Part shown: in pieces, positions 10,437-20,319 of the stretch
Position numbering within the stretch: the stretch's first letter is position 1
Layout: each line of letters opens with the position of its first letter
Assembly (NCBI GenBank): GCA_037954665.1
Contig: JBBMOL010000227.1
Coordinates: forward strand, 434,001-498,000
Direction of reading: 5' to 3'
DNA: 64,000 nucleotides
Origin: Laguncularia racemosa
Lineage: Eukaryota > Streptophyta > Magnoliopsida > Myrtales > Combretaceae
Made by a program: the position numbers and the translations under genes
The notes under the pieces: model-generated
Databases searched by the model: none
What the model was told of the DNA's origin: nothing
The model's input: only the letters and a program-made list of their open reading frames with translations

Positions 10437-11263
10437 TGATGGGAGCCATGATGGGAGCCAAGCCAGAAGATGGAATGTGGATCCTCTTGAAGTGCCACCT
10501 GGACCGATCACAAGAACTCGAGCAAAATGATTCAAGGAAGCACTTAATGAGTTGATAAAGGATGTCCACGAAGCTGGAAAGGATTGGAGCAATCATGAAG
10601 TTGGAAAGGATTGGAACAACCATGGGAATGCCCTTGCTCTTGTACAAGTCATAACGGATACGGGTTGAAGAGGGTGTGTCTTTACAAGGCATAGCCGTGT
10701 AGGAGTCTGGAGGTTACACAGAATCATACACGGTCGTATACACGGTTCAAAGGCACGACCGTGTATGGTGTCAAGAATTTCCACGGAAAGATACACGACT
10801 AGAAGTACACGGTCGTGTATATATCCAACGCTGGCTCCAAGGCTGCCGGCCTTCATTCCAACGCCGCCGACCTTTAAGTCATTGTTTTGTTATTTTTACG
10901 CAACTTAATGATGTTATGTCGTTTTGGGCCTTTATTGTTACGAATTGTAAACCCTAATATAAAGCTCCTAGGGTTTAGAACATAGAATATACAACATACA
11001 AGTTTGAAAACACTTTGGAGAGAATTCCTCTCTTGGTTCTTTAAAGAACTACTCTAGAACTTATCGGATTTTCTTCCGTGGCGTTCATCCCGACTTATCA
11101 ATCAGTCTTTCATCCTGATTATGGCGTCTACATAATATACCAAGGTTCTTGTCTCACTTATAGGCAATGGGTCGCAGTTTCCACTCGATCGTTTGGCATC
11201 TTGGGTAGCAATTCCGAACGTATTGGTATTGGGTTTCGTCACACGTTGGCGTGGTTCGTATCA
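10437..11263 (+). repeat. A3 3' LTR
   Basis: This 827-bp LTR starts TGATGGGAGCC and ends GTTCGTATCA. Its first 90 or so bases continue the polyprotein frame (motif PGPITRTRAK, then a stop at 10528). Several palindromic ACACGGTCGTGTA-type motifs occur at 10730-10820. An AATATAAAG box at about 10958 precedes a conserved CCTAGGGTTTAGAAC and is a candidate promoter. Confidence 0.85.
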
Positions 11264-11868
11264 ATTGGAATGAGCATATACCTCTAATAGAGTTTACCTA
11301 TACAATTACCAAGCAACCATCTAGATTGCACCATATGAAGCTCTTTATGGAAGAATGTGTAGATCCCCACTACATTGGGATGAAGTGGGAGAAAGATAAA
11401 TAATGGGGCTAGAATTAGTATAAGAAGTAGTAGACAAGATGAAACTAATCAGGCTGAGAACATAGATGGCCCAGTCTCGACAAAAGAGCTATGCAGACAA
11501 GAGAAGACGCCCTTTTGGAATTTCAAGTGGGAGATAAGGTATTATTGAAGATTTCTCTAACAAAAGGAGTGATCAGATTTAGGTTGAGAGGAAAGCTAAA
11601 CCCAAGGTATATAAACCCATTTGAGATCTTGGAGAGAATAGGCATAGTGTCTTACAGGTTAGCTCTTGCACCAAATTTAGCTGGAGTACATGATGTATTC
11701 CATGTATCTATGCTAAGGAAGTATGTACCTGACCCGAATGAGATAATGGCTTTAGAACCACTGAATGCACAACCACATCTGACATCTTTAGAAAGGCCAA
11801 TCAAAATTCTAGATACCAAGGAACGGGTACTAAGATGGAAAACAATCTCCTATGTTAAAGTGCAATAG
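11264..11868 (+). pseudogene. T integrase C-terminus with chromodomain start
   Basis: Frame from about 11300 encodes the C-terminal integrase region. Motifs include AMQTREDALLEFQVGDKVLL at 11490-11540, GKLNPRYINPFEILERIG near 11600, HDVFHVSMLRKYVPDP near 11700 and RPIKILDTKERVLRWKTISY near 11800. These are the GPY/F-type and chromodomain entry segments typical of Tekay/Del chromoviruses. A stop at 11866 cuts the chromodomain short. The upstream part (11270-11490) is in a different frame with stops. Confidence 0.8.
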
Positions 11869-11973
11869 ACTAACTAAACAAAAAGAGAAGTGACGTAGGA
11901 ACTGGAAGCAGAAATGACAAAGAAGTATCTATAACTCTTCTAGAATTAGGTACTTTCGAGGACGAAATTTTTT

Positions 11974-11987
11974 ATAAGGGGGGGAGA
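11974..11987 (+). other. T polypurine tract
   Basis: ATAAGGGGGGGAGA lies two bases before the T LTR (TGTAATACC at 11989), following the common plant motif GAGGACGAAATTTTTTATAAGG. Confidence 0.75.
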
Positions 11988-11988
11988 A

Positions 11989-13410
11989 TGTAATACCTGA
12001 AGTTTTTTTTCTTATGATGTATCAATGTATATATGTTATAACATTATAACATAAAACTAAGGTTAAGACAAGAATTTCATAAAAATTCGAGAGACAATTT
12101 AGACATTTCACACAAAGGGTACAAATACCACAAATTAACTTAGAGAGCCCCCTTTGTCATTTTGAGCAATGAAACAAAAGCTACAAAAGACATATGCTCT
12201 TTGAATAAACCCTAAGAGGACGAAAGAAAACAACGCAACCTAACTCTAAGTACAAGAGGTAAGGATTTCAATACAAAAGTTTCAATTTTGATTATTGGAT
12301 TTGGACCTCATGAGTATCATGTGCGCATCAAGACTTGAGATTTGAGAAGGGACAATATGAAAACGAGGAATCGATGGCTCAAGGATATGATTTGTGGAAT
12401 TTTTGAAGTAATATAATTTGTGTAATTTATTTATAATTACATGTTTTAGAGAATTAATCAAGCTTAGGAATAGAGAGAATTAGTTTTAGGAGAAATTGGA
12501 ATGAAGAATTAAGAGTTCATGGAGATTGCTGAGGGTAACACAGCCTACCAACATGGTCGTGTTTCGACCGTATTGAGTCAAGGGTAACACAGCCTCCTAA
12601 CACAGTTGTGTTTAGATCATGTTGAGTGTGAAGGTCACACCGAGAGATACACGACCCCCCAACATAGTCGTGTTTTAACCGTGTTGAGTCAAGGGTAACA
12701 CAACCTCCTAACACGATCTTGTTTCAACTATGTTGAATTAAGAAGAACACAACCTCCTAACATAGTTGTGTTATAACCGTGTCGAAGCCAAACTTTACAC
12801 CGAAAGATACACGACCCTTAACACAATTGTGCTCTAACCCGTGTTGAGCAACATTGTCCTCAACATGGCTGTGTTAAATAAAGTATAACTTAATTATATA
12901 TTCATTTAACTTCAAATTAAAATAATTTCCACATAACCTAGATAGCTAGAAAGGCCTTAGAGAAATTAAATAAATAGGATTAAGAGAATTAAGAGATGAT
13001 ATCAATTTAAGAGTAAATACTAAGAAGAACTTGTTGATGTATACAAATTTCAATTTAGGTTAAGTCTAAGATAGGAAATGCTTAAGGCTAAGATTTAAGG
13101 TGCATGCAACTTATGTGTTGATTTGTGCTTGTTTAAGTTAGCTATACAATGAAATTGATTAAGTTAAATGATTTAGGTGTAGTGTTTAAGTTGTATGTTG
13201 TATATGCTTAGCCTAGCCTATGGGCCTGTAGTGGCAGATCCCTAAGGGGCACCCTAATGATCCTTGTGTGACATTGTCCTTAGTGGAGTCATGCTTGGAA
13301 ATGATTTAAGCTGAATGTCGGTTAAGAGGTTTAAGTGAACATGGGTGTGGGGCCCGTAGTGGTAGTTCCCATCACCAAATCATGCTCTAATGTGTTAAGT
13401 GTATTAAAGG
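11989..13410 (+). repeat. T 3' LTR, left part
   Basis: The LTR runs from TGTAATACCTGAAG to the A2 target site. It includes a tandem tract at about 12527-12870 and a block at 13215-13370 that also exists in T' on the minus strand. It resumes after A2 at 18563. Confidence 0.75.
12527..12870 (+). repeat. Tandem ACAC..GTGT palindrome array in T LTR
   Basis: Five or six imperfect units of about 65-75 bp carry AACACRGYYGTGTT and CCGTGTTGAGTCAAGGGTAACACA. Units alternate with the variant TCACACCGAGAGATACACGACC. The divergence between units suggests an old expansion inside the LTR. Confidence 0.75.
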
Positions 13411-14246
13411 TGATGAGAGCCACAATGGGAGCCAAGCCAGAAGATGGAATGTGGATCCTCTTGAAGTGCCACCTGGACCGATCACAAGAACTCGAGTGAA
13501 ACGATTTAAGGAAGCACTTAACGGGTTGATAAAGAATGTCCACGAAGCCGGAAAGGATTGGAGCAACCATGAAGCCGGAAAAGATTGGAGCAACCACGAG
13601 AATGCCCTTGCTCTTGTACAAGTCATAATGGATAAGGGTTGAAGGGGGCATGTCTTTACAAGGCACGGCCGTGTAGTGAGTCTGGAGGCTCTATAGAAAC
13701 ATACACGGTCATATACACGGTTCAAAGGCATGGCCGTGTATGGTGTCAAGAATATCTACAGAAACATACACGTCTAGAAAGGCACGATCATGTATATGCT
13801 CTACGTCGGCTCCAATGCCTCCGGCCTTCATTCCAACGCCGCCGGCCTTTAAGTCCCTATTTTTTTTTTTTTTCGCAACTTAATGATGTTATGTCGTTTT
13901 GGGCTTTATTATTACGAGTTGTAAACCTTAATATAAATGTCTAGGGTTGAGAACAGAATACAACATACAATAGAACATACAAGTTTGAATAACACTTTTG
14001 AGAGAATTCCTCTCTTGGTTCTTTAAAGAACTTTCCTTGAACTTATCGGATTTTCTTCCGTGGCGTTCATCCCGACTTATCAATCGGTCTTTCATCCCGA
14101 TTGTGGCGTCTACATAATATACCCAGGTTCTTACCTCACTTATCGACAACAGGTCGTGGTTTTCCACTCGATTGTTTGGCATCTTGGGTAGCAATTCCGA
14201 ACGAATTGGTATTGGGTTTCGTCACACGTGGGCGTGGTTCATATCA
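13411..14246 (+). repeat. A2 5' LTR
   Basis: This 836-bp LTR starts TGATGAGAGCC and ends TTCATATCA. It carries the polyprotein tail frame at its start, palindromic CACGGCCGTGTA motifs at 13655-13790 and a conserved CCTAATATAAA-like box, here CTTAATATAAATG at about 13926. Confidence 0.9.
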
Positions 14247-14248
14247 GT

Positions 14249-14263
14249 TTGGTATCAAAGCCT
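14249..14263 (+). other. A2 primer-binding site
   Basis: TTGGTATCAAAGCCT lies two bases after the LTR terminus and matches the initiator-methionine tRNA type apart from one A for G. Confidence 0.8.
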
Positions 14264-14705
14264 AGGTTTGTTAAACCATCAGTTCAGTTTGAGGAAGGTA
14301 ACATCAAAACCCTAACTCCAATCGTTCATATCAATTGTTCATATCAAGTTCATAGTGTTAATTGTCTATTGAAAGTGTAGTGCCTCCTATTCATTGCTGT
14401 TACAAAAAAAAAAAAAGAACGTAATCAAGAGCAAAATCAAAGGCAACAAAAAAAAAAAGGAAAGAAAAAAAAAAGGAAAATTTCGAGCCCTAAAGTTGTT
14501 TTGAATTCTACGGAAGGGAATTGGTGTAGTTTGGGTTAGTTCCAAGAGAATTGAGAAGAGGAATTGGTGAGTTGATATCATCATTGCTTGTGAGAATACA
14601 CGAGTGACTGTGTGATATCATCCTTGGAGTGAAACACGTAAGGGAGTGTATCGTGAGGCTTAATTATATATATTTGTGTTAATACTAATCTTTTCTGCAG
14701 GAACT
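14264..14705 (+). other. A2 leader
   Basis: Non-coding leader with A-rich runs at about 14403-14480, ending just before the gag ATG. An AG-type splice-acceptor-like CTGCAGG lies at 14696-14702, directly before GAACTATG; splicing is not shown. Confidence 0.55.
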
Positions 14706-17027
14706 ATGTCGAGGCAACATTCTCCTGAAGGTAAGAGGGGAAGGTTTGATGCTAGGTTAGTGATTGAGGCGTTGAGGGGTGAGATGAAGAGGATGTTTCA
14801 GGAGGGCATGGAACAAATTCATGAGACAGTGGAACAAAAACTAGAGCAATCTAAAAACGTCTTCCAAGGGCATAAGAGGGAGAGTTGTTCTAGGAGAGTA
14901 CAAAGGGGTAGAGATGAAATGTCTGATGATGAATTTGATGAACCTTCTATCAGGAGTTATAGAGGATATAGTGATAGGAATAGAGAAACTAGGGATTGGG
15001 AAGATAGAGGAGATAGGAATAGAGAGGATAATCAACTGAGTAGTATAAAGATGAAGATTCCTCCTTTCCAAGGGAAGAATGATCTCGAGGCGTACTTAGA
15101 GTGGGAGAAGAAGGTAGAAATGGTGTTTGATTGTCACAACTATAGTGGGAGAAAGAAAGTGAAGCTTGCTGCCATTGTATTTTCGGATTATGCCATAGTG
15201 TGGTGGGATCAACTAATTTTGAATAGAAGAAGGAATGGCGAACCACCTATTGAGTCTTGGGAAGAGATGAAGAGGGTGATGAAGAAGCGGTTTGTGCCTG
15301 CGTATTACTATCGTGAATTGCACAACAAATTGAAAACTCTTAAGCAGGGAAGCCGAAGTGTGGATGATTATTTTAAGGAGATAGAGGTTACTATGATTAG
15401 GGCGAATGTAGAGGAGGATAGAGAGGCTACCATGGCTAGGTTTCTTGCTAGATTGAATAGAGAAATTCAAAATGTCGTAGAACTGCAGCATTATGTAGAA
15501 TTGGAAGATATGGTTCATATGGCTGTAAAGGTTGAGAACCAACACAGGAGGAAAGGAAGTAGTACTGCACGGTTTCAACAAGGTGCTGGTTCATCCACCT
15601 GGAAGACTAACCAATGGAAAAAGGAAGAAAATCCTTTACCCACCAAACCAAAAGGAGAGCAGAGGCAAGCGGGTTCTACTCTTAGTAACCAAGGTAAACC
15701 TGATCCTTCTACTCCTAGAAATCGTGATATTCGATGTTTTAAATGCCAAGGTAGAGGCCATATTGCTTGTCAATGTCCGAATAGGCGTGTTATGATTCTG
15801 CGTGATGATGGTGAGTATGAGACTGAGGGGGATAGTGAAGAGGATGATATGCCTCCATTAGAGGACCCTAGTGATGACGAGGAGCCTGCAGTAGGGATGT
15901 TAGTGGCAGTAGTGAAGCGAGCGTTGAATGTGCAGGTGAAGGAAGAAGAGGAGGTGCAACGAGAGAATATCTTTCATACTAGATGTTATCTAGGTGATCA
16001 TATTTGCAGTTTGATCATTGATGGAGGGAGTTGCACTAATGTGGTGAGTACTTTTATTGTCGAGAGGCTGGGTCTCAAGACTACTAAACACCTTAGTCTA
16101 TATAAATTGCAGTGGCTGAATGATAGTGGCAAGACTAAAGTGTGTAAGCAAGCCTTGATTGCTTTTCGCATCGATAGGTATGAGGACGAGGTGCTATGCG
16201 ATGTAGTGCCGATGCAGGCATGTCATGTGTTGTTGGGGAAGCCATGGCAGTTTGATAGGAAGGTTGTTCATGATGGCTTTTCTAACAAATATACGCTTGT
16301 TCACCAGGGGAAAAGCTTCAATCTTAAACCCTTAACACCTAAACAGGTGTATGAGGATCAGTTGCGGCTACAACAGTCTCTTGCAAAATATAAGGTGAGT
16401 GAAAAACAGAGGGAGAGTGAGAGAGCAAAAGACAGCGAGAAAGAAAAGGAACACAAAAGTCGATATCAAAAGGAAAAAGAGAGGAAGGCTGGAAAGAGCG
16501 TGAGAGACCAAGTTGAAGGGGGATCAACTTTAGTGGTGAGTGAAAAGGAGAGTGCAGCCTTGCAAAGGGAAAGTTGTGTGGCAAGAGCGAGTGTAGTGAA
16601 GAGAGCGTTAGTGATGAAGCGACCTATGTTGTTGCTGGTTTTTAAGGAAACTTGTTTGAATACTAACGAACTATTTAACTCTTTACCTAGTGTGGTTGTG
16701 TCTATTGTGCAAGACTTTGAAGATGTCTTCCCTGAGGAGATTCCAAAGGGTTTACCACCTATTCGTGGTATTGAGCACCGGATTGACCTTGTACCCGGAG
16801 CATCTATTCCAAACAAACCAGCTTATAGGAGCAATCCAGAGAAGACAAAGGAACTCCAAAGGCAGGTCAATGAATTAATGGAGAAGGGATACGTGAGAGA
16901 AAGCATGAGCCCATGTGCAGTGCCTGTGATTTTGGTGCCTAAGAAGGATGGGTCATGGAGAATATGTGTTGACTGCCGCGCCATCAACAACATCACGGGA
17001 AGTTGTGAGATTGCATGGTATGCCTAG
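14706..17027 (+). CDS. A2 gag-protease-truncated RT open frame
   Basis: An unbroken frame of 773 codons from ATG at 14706 (MSRQHSPEGKRGRFDARLV), chosen because A1 and A4 start at the same place; an upstream in-frame ATG exists at 14676. The gag core is near residues 115-290 (PPFQGKNDLEAYLEWE, YRELHNKL). The CCHC knuckle CFKCQGRGHIACQCP is near residue 345. The protease active-site region LIIDGGSCTNVVS is near residue 438, where DGG replaces the usual DTG/DSG. A Lys/Glu-rich charged linker covers about 560-620. The RT start (IDLVPGASIPNKPAY, VPKKDGSWRICVDCRAINN) is at about 700-765. It ends ten codons after the deletion junction. Gag and protease could still be made; RT could not. Confidence 0.88.
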   Translation: MSRQHSPEGKRGRFDARLVIEALRGEMKRMFQEGMEQIHETVEQKLEQSKNVFQGHKRESCSRRVQRGRDEMSDDEFDEPSIRSYRGYSDRNRETRDWEDRGDRNREDNQLSSIKMKIPPFQGKNDLEAYLEWEKKVEMVFDCHNYSGRKKVKLAAIVFSDYAIVWWDQLILNRRRNGEPPIESWEEMKRVMKKRFVPAYYYRELHNKLKTLKQGSRSVDDYFKEIEVTMIRANVEEDREATMARFLARLNREIQNVVELQHYVELEDMVHMAVKVENQHRRKGSSTARFQQGAGSSTWKTNQWKKEENPLPTKPKGEQRQAGSTLSNQGKPDPSTPRNRDIRCFKCQGRGHIACQCPNRRVMILRDDGEYETEGDSEEDDMPPLEDPSDDEEPAVGMLVAVVKRALNVQVKEEEEVQRENIFHTRCYLGDHICSLIIDGGSCTNVVSTFIVERLGLKTTKHLSLYKLQWLNDSGKTKVCKQALIAFRIDRYEDEVLCDVVPMQACHVLLGKPWQFDRKVVHDGFSNKYTLVHQGKSFNLKPLTPKQVYEDQLRLQQSLAKYKVSEKQRESERAKDSEKEKEHKSRYQKEKERKAGKSVRDQVEGGSTLVVSEKESAALQRESCVARASVVKRALVMKRPMLLLVFKETCLNTNELFNSLPSVVVSIVQDFEDVFPEEIPKGLPPIRGIEHRIDLVPGASIPNKPAYRSNPEKTKELQRQVNELMEKGYVRESMSPCAVPVILVPKKDGSWRICVDCRAINNITGSCEIAWYA

Positions 17028-17810
17028 AACAATCGTATCGGATAGAGATGCTAAGTTCTTGAGCTACTTCTGGAAGACCCTGTGGGCTAAGTTAGGAACT
17101 AAGCTATTGTTTTCTACTACTTGTCATCCACAGACTGATGGTCAAACTGAGGTAGTAAATCGAACTTTATCTACTTTGTTAAGGGCAATCATTAAAAAGA
17201 ACATTAAAAGTTGGGAGGATTGCTTGCCGCATGTTGAATTTGCCTATAATCGCACAATGCATTTTGCTACTAAGTTTACTCCTTTTGAAATTGTGTATGG
17301 TTTTAATCCACTAACTCCTTTGGATTTATCACCTCTACCTATTTCTGAGTATGCTAATCTAGATGGCAAGAAGAAAGCAGAATTTGTTAAACAGACCCAT
17401 GAGAAGGCAAGGCTAAACATTGAGTGAAGAACAGAGCAGTGTGTGAAACAAGCCAACAAGGTTCGTCGACAAGCTGTCTTTGAACCTGGAGACTGGGTTT
17501 GGGTTCACATGCGCAAAGAGCGGTTTCCTATGCAGCGTCGATCTAAATTACTTCCTAGAGGCGATGGATCATTTCAAATTCTTGAAAGCATCAATGATAA
17601 TGCATACTAGATAGATTTGTCAGGTGAGTATCAAGTAAGTGCTACGTTTAATGTTACTGATCTGTGTCCTTTTGATGTAGGCGACGATTTGAGGACAAAT
17701 CCTTTTCAAGAGGAGGGGAATGATGAGAGCCATGATGGGAGCCAAGCCAGAAGATGGAATGTGGATCCTCTTGAAGTGCCACCTGGACCGATCACAAGAA
17801 CTTGAGCGAA
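16999..17810 (+). pseudogene. A2 integrase remnant
   Basis: Starting at the deletion junction, a shifted frame encodes REVVRLHGMPRTIVSDRDAK, then CHPQTDGQTEVVNRTL with the last two acidic residues of the DDE triad, and continues to the GPY-type region. Stops occur at about 17425 and 17608 (TGA and TAG). The HHCC zinc region and first catalytic Asp were lost with the deletion. The tail enters the 3' LTR. Confidence 0.85.
17708..17720 (+). other. A2 polypurine tract
   Basis: AAGAGGAGGGGAA directly precedes the 3' LTR start at 17721. Confidence 0.8.
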
Positions 17811-18557
17811 ACGATTCAAGGAAGCACTTAACGGGTTGATAAAGGATGTCCACGATGCCGGAAAGGATTGGAGCAACCATGAAGCCGGAAAGGACTGGAG
17901 CAACCATGAGAATGCCCTTGCTCTTGTACAAGTCATAATGGATAAGGGTTGAAGGGGGCGTGTCATTACAAGGCACGGTCGTGTAGTGAGTCTGGAGGTT
18001 CCACAGAAACATACACGGTCATATACACGGTTCAAAGGCACGGCCATGTATGGTGTCAAGAATATCTATAGAAACATACACGTCTAGAAAGGCACGGTCG
18101 TGTATATGCTCTACGCCGGCTCCAATGCCGCCGGCCTTCATTCCAACGCCACCGGCCTTTAAGTCCCTATTTTGTTATTTTTTTCCGCAACTTAATAATG
18201 TTATGTCGTTTTGGGCTTTATTATTACGAGTTGTAAACCTTAATATAAATGTCTAGGGTTGAGAACAGAATACAACATACAATAGAACATATAAGTTTGA
18301 ATAACACTTTTGAGAGAATTCCTTTCTTGGTTCTTTAAAGAACTTTCCTTGAACTTATTGGATTTTTTTCCGTGGCGTTCATCCCGACTTATCAATCGGT
18401 CTTTCATCCCGATTGTGGCATCTACATAATATACCAAGGTTCTTGCCTCACTTATAGGCAACGGGTCGCGGTTTCCACTCGATTGTTTGGCATCTTGGGT
18501 AGCAATTCCGAACGTATTGGTATTGGGTTTAGTCACACGTGGGCGTGGTTCATATCA
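17721..18557 (+). repeat. A2 3' LTR
   Basis: This 837-bp LTR pairs with 13411-14246, with a modest number of differences. It starts with TGATGAGAGCC and ends TTCATATCA. A 24- to 27-bp unit (GAAGCCGGAAAGGA..GGAGCAACCAT) is duplicated at about 17853-17910. Confidence 0.9.
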
Positions 18558-18562
18558 AAAGG

Positions 18563-19085
18563 GATCATGAGTACCATGTTGATGCTTGTGGACATAAATT
18601 ATATTAAGAAATGTTTGTCTATGTTTAGGTACTGCATGATGTGTGTGATACCTGACCTTGTTTGTTCATACGTATGTGTTTGTGTTATACATACTAGGCA
18701 TTAGCTTACCTTTCGGGGAATATTTTTAGATGCAGGTGTTGAGGGAGATGAGAACCTAGAAGATAACTTGGGTTTAGGTGAATCGGAGAGAGGAAGTTGA
18801 AGATTACCATTACTATTATGGTGATTAGGATTCAGGAGAATTATGTTATTTAACTGTAATAGATAGTATATTTTAAGAAATGTTATTTTTGTATTCAAAG
18901 ACTTCTACTGCATTAGATATTTGGTATGATTTATGAAATTATTTGAATTTTGGGGATGTATGAAATGCTTTTATATAGGAGTTATAAGTTAAAATATATC
19001 AAAGTTTATTCAAAGCCATAACGTTTTCTTGTGGGATAAGGACACGTAGCAGACAGCAACATGACCCGGTTTTCAAGGCGTTACA
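18563..19085 (+). repeat. T 3' LTR, right part
   Basis: Continuation of the T LTR after A2. It contains GCATTAGCTTACC near 18695-18712 and ends at GGTTTTCAAGGCGTTACA, the characteristic end of Tekay/Del-like LTRs. Confidence 0.75.
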
Positions 19086-19844
19086 AATTAATTACTAATT
19101 TACCCTTACTTCTAATTATGCATGTGAGGTCAAATTCATAATTCAATTTTCCAAAATTTAAAATTAACCCCTAATTTAACATTAATTAATTCATTCGGAT
19201 TTAATATAAGAAGTTACTAACTTAAAGATATTTCATATGTCTATAGAAGCTTAGGAGGTTGACCCTAACAAGATTGACCTATAATAGGTTAACCAAAAGT
19301 GGGACTAAGGCAAGGTTAACTAAGCAATCGACCTATTTATTGTAAAACCAACCTTTGGCTACTCAAATGAGGATGTTCCTAGGTTTTATTTGCAAGCCTA
19401 TAGATTGGTAGCTTTGGATCTTTTTTAGTTGTTTTTGGCTATTAGATTATAACTTTAAGTTGTCCATGATATTTTTTTAAGAGCTATTAGCTATTAAGTA
19501 TTGATTTTTTTTTTTAGTTAAGTTTTTTTCAGTTGTTTATCAATCATTGTGAACTTTGTTAATTTAATATATGATTACAAATGATCTTTTTAACACCTTG
19601 TGAGAGTTTAACAAATTGTGTGTAATATTAACTTGTGATTAATCATAAAACCAATTCGATTTCATTATTCATGCGTCATATCAAATAATTAATTTCATCT
19701 ATATCTTTTAAATTTACTATTTTTCATAAGCATAAAAAATCTTAAATAAATAAAAATACCTACTTTTCCTATTAAAAACCTTAAATCTAAAATTATAAAA
19801 TTTGGTTGATTCCCAAGCATAGCCCTATATACATCAGTTAATGG
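19086..19844. other. Unassigned AT-rich stretch
   Basis: No coding frame, RNA gene or recognised repeat. It lies between the end of the T LTR and the probable start of the old F LTR, and may be the local pre-insertion sequence or an unrecognised element. Confidence 0.3.
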
Positions 19845-20319
19845 TGTAAGATCCAACTTCACTTTAATACCAAACTAATAATTGATCTTGGATCTGGGGG
19901 TTTTGTTATTGATAAATAACAAAGAAGGTATTTTATGGTCTTTAGGTTCCTATTAAAGAAAAAGCAAATTAGATATAAATAGAATCAACATTTGATATTA
20001 TACACAAATATAGAAATCAAACTGCTTTGTGATCAAATTATATATTGATGTTATGCATGACCTATAAAGCTCTCACAGTCATTGAGAGAAATCCAATGTG
20101 ACTCGTAAAATTTCAATCAACAAATTCACCACAATTTGTAATTAGACTCGTAAAAACTAAGTGAATAAAGAAAGGAAATCCATCAACCATTTATGAATTA
20201 GATTTAACTTATAGCAACCAAAAGGTTTGAAACTTAGAAAATAATTCATTACAATATAACTTTTACATCACTTCATATGCCTATTTATAGGCTCATAGAT
20301 TAATATCCCAGGAACTATT
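19845..20319 (-). repeat. F 3' LTR, left part
   Basis: Begins TGTAAGATCCAACTTCACTTTAATACC, resembling 45639 onward. A tatttatagg (minus-strand cctataaata) at about 20281 could be the TATA region. B interrupts it at 20319, and the LTR continues at 38334. Confidence 0.45.

Larger units (their letters stand above)
7606..10530 (+). pseudogene. A3 RT/RNase H/integrase remnant
   Basis: From 7606 the sequence encodes the end of RT (RFVKDFSTIAAPLTEV), then RNase H at about 7770-8100 with the CDAS catalytic neighbourhood, TYDKELYALVRALETWQ and HTDHESLKYLKG. Integrase follows: the HHCC zinc region with SHGGGLMGHFGV and CVTCKQAKS near 8310-8460, then the core with SMDFVLGLP at 8523, SDRDAKF near 8710 and TDGQTEVVNRTL near 8807. 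It resumes at 9893 after the solo LTR and runs to the tail that enters the LTR. Frameshifts lie near 7700-7800 and 8090. Stops at about 8513, 8742 and 8803 are all TAG where relatives have Trp or Gln. It is the only family A copy in the window retaining RNase H. Confidence 0.85.
7606..11263 (+). mobile_element. A3: 5'-truncated CRM-like element
   Basis: The copy begins inside reverse transcriptase, continues through RNase H and integrase, and ends in a 3' LTR at 10437-11263. Gag, protease and most of RT are absent on the left, where A1 is joined directly. A solo LTR of family D (8848-9887) interrupts integrase. The bases after the LTR (attgg at 11264-11268) belong to the T element pol. The matching left target site is not present, in agreement with loss of the 5' half. 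Confidence 0.8.
13411..18557 (+). mobile_element. A2: CRM-like element, RT deletion derivative
   Basis: LTRs at 13411-14246 and 17721-18557 flank a 3474-bp internal region with primer site, gag, protease, the RT start and integrase. Both flanks carry aaagg (13406-13410, 18558-18562), a perfect target duplication, and the element lies in the T LTR. A deletion joins the RT start straight to integrase at 16997-16998, where both sides share GG. It cannot encode a working RT, so mobility would need another copy. Confidence 0.93.
11264..19085 (+). mobile_element. T: Tekay/Del-like chromovirus 3' remnant
   Basis: The 3' end of pol (11264-11868), a purine tract and a 3' LTR (11989-13410, continued 18563-19085) are recognisable. 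A2 is inserted in the LTR. The 5' part is missing at A3. The LTR begins TGTAATACCTGAAG and ends GGCGTTACA and is about 1.94 kb without A2. Confidence 0.8.
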
